The translations under genes were made by a program, and so were the position numbers. A DNA stretch of 22,479 bases from DASZGI01 sp035938995 (GTDB lineage Bacteria > Actinomycetota > Actinomycetes > Streptomycetales > Catenulisporaceae), in the NCBI RefSeq assembly GCF_035938995.1, contig NZ_DASZGI010000300.1, forward strand, positions 1 to 22,479. Reading direction: 5' to 3'. Below are positions 1 through 6,480 of the stretch, piece after piece (position 1 is the stretch's first letter; the number at the start of each line of letters is the position of its first letter). The notes beneath the pieces were generated by a model, which ran no database searches, had not been told where the DNA came from, and saw only the letters and a program-made list of their open reading frames with translations.

Positions 1-357
1 CAGATGCGTCTCGTCCGGCGCCTCGCGCGGCTGGACGAGCAACTGGCCGCTCATGCCGAGATGGCCGAGCAGCGCCTCGGCCGCGGGCTCGCTCGCCGCC
101 GTCTCGCCGGCCACCGTCCCAGCGGTCGTCTCACCTACAGCCGCCGGTCCACCGTCGAGCGGGATCCACAGATACTTGCCGCGCCGCCGCGCGACCCCGA
201 CCACCCGGCCGCGCAGCCGGTCCGCGAAATCCGCCGCGCCGGCCGAGTGCCTGCGTACCGCGCGCGGGTGCAGGGCCTCGGCCGACGCGATCGTGCGCCC
301 TGCGGTCCAGCGTTCCAGGCCGCGGCGGACGACTTCGACCTCAGGTAACTCGGGCAT
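1..357 (-). CDS. mutM: Formamidopyrimidine-DNA glycosylase (Fpg/MutM), partial, C-terminus outside window
   Basis: This is the first 119 residues of a base-excision-repair enzyme that removes 8-oxoguanine and other oxidised purines and nicks the abasic site. The protein begins MPELPEVE; the Pro2 exposed after Met removal is the Schiff-base nucleophile of the family and Glu3 is the catalytic acid. The HLGMSGQL segment near residues 96-103 is also typical. The H2TH region and the C-terminal zinc finger lie beyond the window edge. The ATG at 357 overlaps the end of rnc by 17 bases, so the two genes are probably co-transcribed and translationally coupled, as is usual in actinobacteria. The loop between about residues 70 and 95 is rich in Ala, Gly, Glu and Thr. 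The identification is secure; only the missing end limits it. Confidence 0.95.
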   Translation of the reverse strand, partial: MPELPEVEVVRRGLERWTAGRTIASAEALHPRAVRRHSAGAADFADRLRGRVVGVARRRGKYLWIPLDGGPAAVGETTAGTVAGETAASEPAAEALLGHLGMSGQLLVQPREAPDETHL

Positions 358-1072
358 CGGGCTCGGCCTTGGCGGAGCCGTGCAGCGCGCGGATCGCCCG
401 GTACGCGTGCTCGGCCGCGATCTGCTCGGCGACCTTCTTGGAGCGGCCGCGACCGTTCGGGTACTCCTGGTCGCCGACCCGCACCCGGGCCGCGAAGAAC
501 TTGTCGTGGTCCGGGCCATCCTCGGTGACCAGGTACGCGGGCACGCCGAGCGAGTGCTCCGCGGTCAACTCCTGGAGCGAGGTCTTCCAGTCCAGGCCGG
601 CGCCGAGCCCGGCGGAGGCCTCGATCAGCGAATCGAACAGCCGGTGGATCAGCGCCGCCGCCTGGTCCAGGTCGTGGTCCAGGTAGACCGCGCCGATCAA
701 CGCTTCCATCGTGTCGGCCAGGATGGAGGACTTGTCCCGGCCGCCGGTGGCCTCCTCGCCCTTGCCCAGGCGCAGGAATTCGCCCAGCCGCAGCGTGCGG
801 GCGACTTCCGCGAGCGCGCGCGAGTTGACCACGTGCGAGCGGAACTTGGCCAGCTGGCCCTCCGGCAGATCCGGATGCGCCTCATACAGCGTGCTGGTGA
901 CCACCAGCCCGAGCACCGAGTCGCCCAGGAACTCAAGGCGCTCGTTCGTCGGGACGTTGCCGTTCTCGTAGCTGAACGACCGGTGGGTCAGGGCACGCTC
1001 GAGCAGCCGCGGGTCGATCGGCACGCCGAGCCGCTGCTCTAAGACGTCTGGTGACACCTGCGAGTCGGTCAC
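341..1072 (-). CDS. rnc: Ribonuclease III
   Basis: This is a double-strand-specific endoribonuclease that processes rRNA precursors and structured mRNAs, 243 residues long, the usual family length. The catalytic domain carries the signature NERLEFLGDS at residues 43-52. By comparison with the family, Glu44, Glu47, Asp51, Asp120 and Glu123 (in DTMEALIGAVYLD) are the metal ligands, and all are present. A double-stranded-RNA-binding domain occupies about residues 160-230 and includes the GRGRSKKVAEQIAAEHA helix. The gene lies just downstream of rpmF and overlaps mutM, the standard actinobacterial rpmF-rnc-mutM order. In Streptomyces the orthologue (AbsB) also affects antibiotic production; a similar role here is inference only. 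Confidence 0.97.
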   Translation of the reverse strand: MTDSQVSPDVLEQRLGVPIDPRLLERALTHRSFSYENGNVPTNERLEFLGDSVLGLVVTSTLYEAHPDLPEGQLAKFRSHVVNSRALAEVARTLRLGEFLRLGKGEEATGGRDKSSILADTMEALIGAVYLDHDLDQAAALIHRLFDSLIEASAGLGAGLDWKTSLQELTAEHSLGVPAYLVTEDGPDHDKFFAARVRVGDQEYPNGRGRSKKVAEQIAAEHAYRAIRALHGSAKAEPDARVT

Positions 1073-1089
1073 GAGCGGCTACCCCGGCG

Positions 1090-1263
1090 TCAGACGGCGA
1101 TGACCTGGCGCTTGTTGTAGGTGCCGCAGTTCCCGCACACGGTGTGCGACAGCTTCTTCTCCTGGCAGCGGTCACAGGCGACCAGGGTCAGAGGCGCGGC
1201 CTTCCACTGGGCACGCCGCGAGCGGGTGCGGCTACGGGACTTCTTGCGCTTCGGAACGGCCAC
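1090..1263 (-). CDS. rpmF: 50S ribosomal protein L32 (bL32), zinc-ribbon type
   Basis: This is a 57-residue large-subunit ribosomal protein. It starts at GTG 1263, giving the typical AVPKRKKSRSRTRSRRAQWK N-terminus; AGGAG lies about 10 bases upstream and supports this start over the longer open frame. Cys30, Cys33, Cys43 and Cys46 form a CxxC...CxxC zinc ribbon, so this is the zinc-dependent form. Zinc-free paralogues exist in many actinobacteria and would be elsewhere. The gene sits between the DUF177 gene and rnc on the same strand, 17 bases from rnc, as in other actinobacteria. Confidence 0.97.
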   Translation of the reverse strand: MAVPKRKKSRSRTRSRRAQWKAAPLTLVACDRCQEKKLSHTVCGNCGTYNKRQVIAV

Positions 1264-1418
1264 GGTTCGGTCTCTCCTGGTCATCGCCCGGTCGGCGCCG
1301 CGAGGGCCGCCGGGTAACTCGTCAATGCACGTGCTGGTGCTGCTGGGCCTGCTGTCTGCGGTCGCGTTCTCCGTTGCCGGAGAATGCTCCCGATGACTGT
1401 ACTGGACCGCGCCGGGTC

Positions 1419-2030
1419 CTACGCACCGCTCGAGGACCCCGCGGGGTCCTCGTCGGCGTCGCCGCCCGCGACGGTCAGCCCGCTCAGGGCCGCCCACCGC
1501 GGATCCATGGCGTCGTGGCGGTGGTCCGGGTCGTCCGCCAGCCGGGCGCCGCACTCGGCGCACAGCCCGGGGCAGTCGTCCCGGCACAGCGGCTGGAGCG
1601 GCAGCTCCAGCATCACCGCGTCATGCGCCGGGGACGCCACGCTGATCTGCTCCTCGACCACGAGCAGCGCCTCCTCCGCCTCCTCGGCGGTGAGGTCCTC
1701 GAGGTCGTAGTAGAACAGCTCCTGGAAGTCCGCGTCGACCTCCACCTCGATCGGATCGAGGCAGCGCACGCACTCCCCCTCGATCGAGCCGGAGACCCGG
1801 CCGGTCGCCAGCACCCCTTCCACCACGGACTCGAGCCGCAGATCGAGCAGCAGGTCGACGTCCTGCGTCCGGTAGAGACCGTCGAGCGTCGCCTTGCCAC
1901 CCAGCAGGGCGTCGCCGGGCACGTCCCGGTCGTACTGCCGCATGGCGCCGGCGCGCCGGCCCAGGTCCCGCACGTCGAAGACGAACGGACTGCGCGCGTC
2001 GTAACGGCGTGGCTTGGATGCGGCGGGCAT
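1419..2030 (-). CDS. DUF177/YceD family protein, ribosome-linked
   Basis: This is a 203-residue DUF177 (YceD) protein. Members sit next to rpmF and in plants and E. coli are linked to 23S rRNA accumulation; the biochemical activity is not settled. The recognisable core runs from SPFVFDVRDLGRRAG near the N-terminus, through LRLESVVEGVLATG and GECVRCLDP, to CRDDCPGLCAECGARL near the C-terminus. The Cys pairs in the last two segments could bind a metal (inference). An Asp/Glu-rich stretch (YYDLEDLTAEEAEEALLVVEE) lies in the middle. I chose ATG 2030 because it places the conserved core about 14 residues in, as in Streptomyces homologues. An in-frame GTG at 2066 is possible, and neither start has a good ribosome-binding site. 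It is 155 bases upstream of rpmF on the same strand. Confidence 0.88.
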   Translation of the reverse strand: MPAASKPRRYDARSPFVFDVRDLGRRAGAMRQYDRDVPGDALLGGKATLDGLYRTQDVDLLLDLRLESVVEGVLATGRVSGSIEGECVRCLDPIEVEVDADFQELFYYDLEDLTAEEAEEALLVVEEQISVASPAHDAVMLELPLQPLCRDDCPGLCAECGARLADDPDHRHDAMDPRWAALSGLTVAGGDADEDPAGSSSGA

Positions 2031-2145
2031 GGTGACTTTCGACAGAGGAGTTCGGGCAGCGGACACAACGGTCGTGGTGGAAACGGATACCAGAACCGAC
2101 CGTTCAGCTTACCAAAGCCTTCCGCAGCAGGCGGAATCGCGCAGG

Positions 2146-2189
2146 TCGCGGGCGGTGCCCCTGGCGAACGCAGAGCACACCGCCCGCGA
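2146..2189 (-). terminator. Probable terminator after the coiled-coil gene
   Basis: A perfect 12-bp stem (TCGCGGGCGGTG at 2146-2157 with CACCGCCCGCGA at 2178-2189) encloses a 20-base loop, 8 bases past the stop of the coiled-coil gene. There is no T-run, which is common for actinobacterial terminators. It would separate the coiled-coil transcript from DUF177-rpmF-rnc-mutM. Confidence 0.6.
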
Positions 2190-2197
2190 ACGGATTC

Positions 2198-3163
2198 CTA
2201 GCGGCGGTAGCCCTCCTGCTGGAACTGCCGCACGTCGATCAGGCCGGTGTCGAAGTACGAAGTCTCGTCGGCCGGGTACTGCGGGCCGGGGCCTTGCTGC
2301 TGCTGCGGAACGCCATAGGGCTCGGGCCGGTTGCCGTATCCATCGCCGTAGCCCTGCTCGCCGCCGTACTGGGGATCGGTTTGGAACTCGCCCGTGCCAT
2401 AGCCGTGCGCCGCGCCCTGGTCGTAAGCGCCCTGCTCGTACCCGTAGCCGTCGTGGTGGTCCGCGGCGTACGCGCCCTGAGTCGCGTATTCGCCCGACCG
2501 GCCCGGCTCGCCGTAGCCGTCCCGCTCGCTGTAGCCGTCGCCCTCGTAGGGTTGCTGCTCGTAGGGGCGGTCGGCCTCGGTGAACGCCTCGGTGGTGAAG
2601 TCCTGGGTCTCGAAGCCGTCGAAGTGGTTCTCCCCGCCGGAGAAGTCGCGCGAGCGGCGGCGCTCCTCGGCGACCGCGTCCTGCTCATCGACGTGCCGGC
2701 CGAGTTCCTCCATCGGGCTGGTGCTGCCGCGCATCTTGTCCCGGCCGCGGCCGACCGCCTGGAGCGTCTTGGTCAGCACGACCTCGAAGTTGGCCAGCTT
2801 CTGGTCCACGTAGTCGTCGGCCTCGAGCCGGGTCTGCTCGGCCTCGCGGCGGGCCTGGGCCAGGATCCGCTCCGCCGCGCCCCGCGCCTCGCGCGAGAGG
2901 TCGGTGTTGTCGATGATCGAGTCCCGCTCCGAGCGGGTGCGCTCCATCATCCGCTCCGCCTCGCGGCGGCCCTCCTCCAGCACCGACTCCCGGTCGGCCA
3001 GCACCTGGCGGGCGCGGTCCATCTCTTCGGGCATTCCGCGCTTAAGGTCGTCGAGGAGGTCGAGCACCTGCGCCCGGTTGATCACGCACGAGGCCGACAT
3101 CGGCATCGCGCGGGCGCCCTCTACGATCTCGATGAGTTCGTCGATCTTGGCATTCACGTCCAC
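2198..3163 (-). CDS. Coiled-coil protein with DivIVA-like region and Tyr/Gly-rich disordered tail
   Basis: This is a 321-residue protein of a conserved but uncharacterised actinobacterial family, often labelled DivIVA-like or ATP synthase subunit B-like. It starts at GTG 3163 (VDVNAKIDELIEIVEGARAMPMSASCVINR), preceded by AGGGGAG about 10 bases upstream, and matches the MDV start I recall for Streptomyces homologues. Residues about 35-145 are a charged heptad-like helix (MDRARQVLADRESVLEEGRREAERMMERTRSERD). The family motif ADDYVDQKLANFEVVLTKTL follows. The last 130 or so residues are low complexity, dominated by Gly, Tyr, Asp, Glu and Gln with repeated GYG and DGYG units. No transmembrane segment is seen. 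A perfect TTGACA lies upstream at 3215-3220 (minus strand) but without a convincing -10. A scaffold role in polar growth or the cell envelope is only a guess. Confidence 0.8.
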   Translation of the reverse strand: MDVNAKIDELIEIVEGARAMPMSASCVINRAQVLDLLDDLKRGMPEEMDRARQVLADRESVLEEGRREAERMMERTRSERDSIIDNTDLSREARGAAERILAQARREAEQTRLEADDYVDQKLANFEVVLTKTLQAVGRGRDKMRGSTSPMEELGRHVDEQDAVAEERRRSRDFSGGENHFDGFETQDFTTEAFTEADRPYEQQPYEGDGYSERDGYGEPGRSGEYATQGAYAADHHDGYGYEQGAYDQGAAHGYGTGEFQTDPQYGGEQGYGDGYGNRPEPYGVPQQQQGPGPQYPADETSYFDTGLIDVRQFQQEGYRR

Positions 3164-3299
3164 CGGACTGGCACTCCCCTGTTTAAACCGGGCGACGCGG
3201 GATAGGGCGTCGGCTGTCAACGGTACCCCGTGCGGCGCGGTGTGCGGTGGCACCGATCGAAACGGCCCGATCCCGCGAGGTCCGCGGCCCCTCGGCGGG

Positions 3300-3776
3300 C
3301 TACTTGCGCAAGCGTTCGACCAGCCGGTCCAGCACCGAGTCGGGCACGAGTCCGGACACGTCGCCGCCGAGCGCGCAGACCTCCCTGATGAGCGAGGAGG
3401 ACAGGAAGCTGTAGAGCGGGTTGGTCGGCACGAAGAGCGTCTCGACGTCCGCGAGGCGGTGGTTCATCTGGGACATCTGCAGCTCGTAGTCGAAGTCGCC
3501 GACCGCCCGCAGGCCCTTGACGATGGCCCGGATCCCGCGCGCGGCGCAGAACTCGACGAGCAGTCCCTCGACCACCTCGACCAGGACGTTCGGCAGGTGG
3601 GCGGTGACCTCGCGGATCATCTCGACCCGCTCTTCGTACTTGAACAGCCCGTTCTTCCCGGCGTTCTTCCCGACCGCGACGACGACCTCGTCGAACAGCG
3701 AGGACATGCGGGTGATCACGTCGAGGTGGCCGTTCGTGACCGGGTCGAAGGAACCCGGACAGGCCACCCGGCACAT
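3300..3776 (-). CDS. coaD: Phosphopantetheine adenylyltransferase
   Basis: This enzyme transfers AMP from ATP to 4'-phosphopantetheine to give dephospho-CoA, the fourth step of CoA synthesis. The 158-residue protein matches the family length. The nucleotidyltransferase T/HxGH motif lies in GSFDPVTNGH at residues 8-17, and YSFLSSSLIREV near the C-terminus is the ISSTxxR-type motif. VKGLRAVGDFDYELQMSQMN is also characteristic. ATG 3776 gives the usual family start but has no clear ribosome-binding site. GTG 3815 is in frame, adds 13 residues and has AAGGA six bases upstream, so a longer form cannot be excluded. Upstream lie 400 bases without a gene, holding the MITE-like element and then recG. 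Confidence 0.95.
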   Translation of the reverse strand: MCRVACPGSFDPVTNGHLDVITRMSSLFDEVVVAVGKNAGKNGLFKYEERVEMIREVTAHLPNVLVEVVEGLLVEFCAARGIRAIVKGLRAVGDFDYELQMSQMNHRLADVETLFVPTNPLYSFLSSSLIREVCALGGDVSGLVPDSVLDRLVERLRK

Positions 3777-4013
3777 CTTCTTCGGATTCTTCGGAGCGGT
3801 TCCGGATGCGTCCACGAGACATCCTTGTTGTTGGCTGGTCGGCCGTGCTGCCCGGCTCGGCGCGACCGTACCAGACCGCGCCGCGATACGACCCCGCAGG
3901 CTCAGGTGCTTTAGCCCGGCGCTGCTTCGGTTCGACCCGGCTTCGACCCGCTGCGGCGCCGATGCGGCGCGGAATGCCGCGCCACCAGGTGCTGGACAGG
4001 CTAGACGCCGCGG
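3777..4013. other. Intergenic spacer between coaD and the MITE-like element
   Basis: No gene is seen here. In Streptomyces, as I recall, rsmD (16S rRNA methyltransferase) lies between recG and coaD; translation of the minus strand here shows no RsmD motif. A weak -10-like TACGGT (minus strand, 3865-3870) could serve coaD, but no matching -35 is obvious. Confidence 0.5.
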
Positions 4014-4180
4014 CTAGGGGTGTTTGGAAAGTATCGTCGGATGAGCCCGCGGCGTCTGACGCGTGCGATTCGCAAGGCGGCGGAGCTCCCTCATATCGGG
4101 AATATGTGGGTGCTTCGCCAACGCCGCGAGCGTGCGTGGCAGGCGCCGCGGGCCCGGCGAGACTTTCCAAACACCCCTAG
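4014..4180. mobile_element. MITE-like palindromic element with CTAG target duplication
   Basis: Perfect 19-bp inverted repeats lie at 4014-4032 and 4162-4180. The outer four bases on each side are CTAG, readable as a target-site duplication, leaving 15-bp terminal repeats GGGTGTTTGGAAAGT at 4018-4032 and 4162-4176. The interior is also an imperfect palindrome: CCCGCGGCG recurs in inverted form, and CATAT CGGGA ATATG (4092-4106) forms the apex. Almost the whole element could therefore fold into one long hairpin. No transposase is encoded. Small size, terminal repeats and CTAG preference fit a non-autonomous element moved by an IS5-type transposase (inference). The right CTAG supplies the TAG stop codon of recG. 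If transcribed, the element could act as a terminator or an RNase III target between recG and coaD. Confidence 0.75.
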
Positions 4181-6474
4181 CTGCGTTCCAGATAGTCCGC
4201 TCGATCCGCGGTGAGCAGCGCGTCGACCGCGTGCGCCAGCGCGGGCTCACCGGCCAGCTCGGGATCGCGCGCCACGATGTCCATCGCGGCGCTCCTGGCC
4301 TGCCGGATCAGCTCCTCGTCCCGGATCACCGCGAGCATCTTGAGCGAGGAGCGGCGCCCGGACTGGCTGGCGCCGAGCACGTCTCCCTCGCGGCGCTGCT
4401 CGAGGTCGATCTTGGACAGCTCGAAGCCGTCGAGGGTGGCCGCGACCGCGTCGAGCCGCTCCCGGGCCGGGGTGCCCTCGAATGCCTCGGTGACCAGGAG
4501 GCAGAGGCCGGGGGCCGCGCCACGGCCGACCCGTCCGCGCAGCTGGTGCAGCTGCGAGACGCCAAAGCGGTCGGCGTCGACAACGGCCATCACGGTGGCG
4601 TTGGGGACGTTGACGCCGACCTCGATGATGGTGGTCGCGACCAGCACGTCCACCTTCCCCGCGGCGAACCGGGTCATCACCTTGTCCTTCTGGTCCGGGT
4701 CGAGGCGCCCGTGCAGCACGCCGATCTCGAGTCCTGCCAGCTCGTTCTCGGCCAGCCGAGCGGCCGTTTCGACCACGGACGCGGGCTCCGGCGGGGACCC
4801 GGAAGGCGCCGACGCAGCGTCGTCAAGTGCGAGCTGCCGGTCCTCGCCGTCCTCTCTGGACGCCGCGAGCGAAGACGACCGGTCGTCTTCGCTTTTCTTG
4901 GCATTCTCGCTCAGGTCGACTTCGCCGTCCGAATCCTCCGCACCGTCCCCGTCGCCGCCGATCCGGGGGCAGACCACATACGCCTGGTGTCCGGCTGCGA
5001 CCTCGTCCCGTATGCGCCCCCAGGTGCGCGCGAGGTAGTTCGGCCGCTCCCGGGACGGCACGACGAACGTGGTGATCGGCGAGCGGCCGCGGGGCAGCTC
5101 GGCCAGGATCGAGGTCTCCAGGTCGCCGAAGACGGTCATCGCGACGGTGCGCGGGATCGGCGTCGCCGTCATCACCAGGACGTGTGGCGGGTCGGCGGCC
5201 TTGGCGCGCAGGGCGTCGCGCTGCTCGACGCCGAAGCGGTGCTGTTCGTCGACGACGACCAGGCCCAGGTCCGCGAACTCGACCGCGTCCTCGATCACCG
5301 CGTGCGTGCCGACGACGATTCCGGCCGCGCCGCTCTTGGTGTCCTCCAGGTTGGCCCGCCGCTCGCGGGCGCCCTGCGAGCCGGTCAGCAGGGCGACGCG
5401 GGTACCGTCCGGGTCGCCGTCAAGCTCCCCGGCGCGGGCCAGCGGGCCGAGCAGCTCCCGGATGGAGCGGTGGTGCTGCTGGGCGAGCACCTCGGTCGGC
5501 GCGAGCAGCACCGCCTGACCCCCGGCGTCCACGACGGTGAGTATGGCGCGCAGGGCGACGAGGGTCTTGCCGGAGCCGACCTCGCCCTGTAGCAAGCGAT
5601 GCATCGGATGCGGTGCGGCGAGGTCGTGGGCGATCTGGTCACAGACCTCCACCTGACCCCGGGTCAGCTCAAAGGGCAGCGACGCGTCGAAGCGGTCGAG
5701 CAGGCCGCCGGGCTTGGACCGGCGCGGCTTGGCGGGCAGGGCGAGGGCAGCGCGGCGCCGCTGGGCGAGCGCGACCTGGAGCGGAAGGGCCTCGTCCCAT
5801 TTGAGCCGGTGCTTGGCCTGATAGGTCTGCTCGATCTCGGTAGGCCGGTGGACCTGTTCCAGCGCCTGCTTGAGGCCGATCAGCCGGTGTTCCTCACGCA
5901 CCCGCTGGGGGAGCGGGTCCGGCACGTCGTGCAGCATGTCCAGCGCGATCTCCACGCACTTGGCGATCTTCGAGGAGCTCATCTTCTCCACGGCCGGATA
6001 GACCGGGATCAACTTCGCCGAGAAGACCTCGGCCGCCTCTTCCGCGTCTACATCGTCGGCGATCCACTCGTACTCGGGGTTCACCATCTGCCTGGCGCCG
6101 CGGAAGTCGCCGACCTTGCCGGAGAACGACCCGGTGCGGCCGGGCCGGAACTCCTTGTCGTGCCAGTTCTTGCTGTTGAAGAAGGTCAGGGTGAGTTTGG
6201 ACGTCCCGTCGGTCACCACGACCTCGAGGATCGAACGGCCCCGCTCCTTCAGCTGGCGGCGGTGCGCCCGCAGCACCTCGGCCAGCACCGTGACTTCTTC
6301 GTCGAGTGCGAGGTCCGCCAGGTCGGTCAACTCGCCGCGCTCCTGGTAGCGGCGCGGGTAGTGCCGCAGCAGGTCGCCCACCGTACGCAGGCCCAGGGTG
6401 CGCTCCAGCACCTTGGCCGTGCGGTCGCCGACCGCGTCCTTCAGCGGCGCGTCGAGCGAGTCCGCTTCCACCAT
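4177..6474 (-). CDS. recG: ATP-dependent DNA helicase RecG
   Basis: This helicase remodels stalled replication forks and branch-migrates Holliday junctions. The 765-residue protein has an N-terminal wedge/OB region (about 60-140) and then two RecA-like domains: Walker A GEVGSGKT at 297-304, the DEQH box at 409-412, motif III TAT at 436-438, and motif VI QLRGRVGRG at about 644-652. Between VVCPRIGG and VVETAARLAE (about residues 506-565) is an acidic, Ser-rich, low-complexity insert; as I recall, other actinobacterial RecG proteins also have an insert here. ATG 6474 is preceded by GGTGGAG overlapping the end of the upstream DAK gene, 6 bases away, so the two are probably translationally coupled. 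The TAG stop lies inside the CTAG flank of the MITE-like element; the C-terminus DYLERS looks intact. Confidence 0.97.
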   Translation of the reverse strand: MVEADSLDAPLKDAVGDRTAKVLERTLGLRTVGDLLRHYPRRYQERGELTDLADLALDEEVTVLAEVLRAHRRQLKERGRSILEVVVTDGTSKLTLTFFNSKNWHDKEFRPGRTGSFSGKVGDFRGARQMVNPEYEWIADDVDAEEAAEVFSAKLIPVYPAVEKMSSSKIAKCVEIALDMLHDVPDPLPQRVREEHRLIGLKQALEQVHRPTEIEQTYQAKHRLKWDEALPLQVALAQRRRAALALPAKPRRSKPGGLLDRFDASLPFELTRGQVEVCDQIAHDLAAPHPMHRLLQGEVGSGKTLVALRAILTVVDAGGQAVLLAPTEVLAQQHHRSIRELLGPLARAGELDGDPDGTRVALLTGSQGARERRANLEDTKSGAAGIVVGTHAVIEDAVEFADLGLVVVDEQHRFGVEQRDALRAKAADPPHVLVMTATPIPRTVAMTVFGDLETSILAELPRGRSPITTFVVPSRERPNYLARTWGRIRDEVAAGHQAYVVCPRIGGDGDGAEDSDGEVDLSENAKKSEDDRSSSLAASREDGEDRQLALDDAASAPSGSPPEPASVVETAARLAENELAGLEIGVLHGRLDPDQKDKVMTRFAAGKVDVLVATTIIEVGVNVPNATVMAVVDADRFGVSQLHQLRGRVGRGAAPGLCLLVTEAFEGTPARERLDAVAATLDGFELSKIDLEQRREGDVLGASQSGRRSSLKMLAVIRDEELIRQARSAAMDIVARDPELAGEPALAHAVDALLTADRADYLERS

Positions 6475-6480
6475 CGCGCT

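Noticed and set aside
53..1042. Plus-strand open frame opposite mutM and rnc
   Set aside because: It covers the exact extent of two identified minus-strand genes and has no family features.
4014..4250. Minus-strand 78-codon open frame crossing the MITE-like element
   Set aside because: It overlaps the recG C-terminus in another frame and mostly translates the palindrome; not a likely protein.
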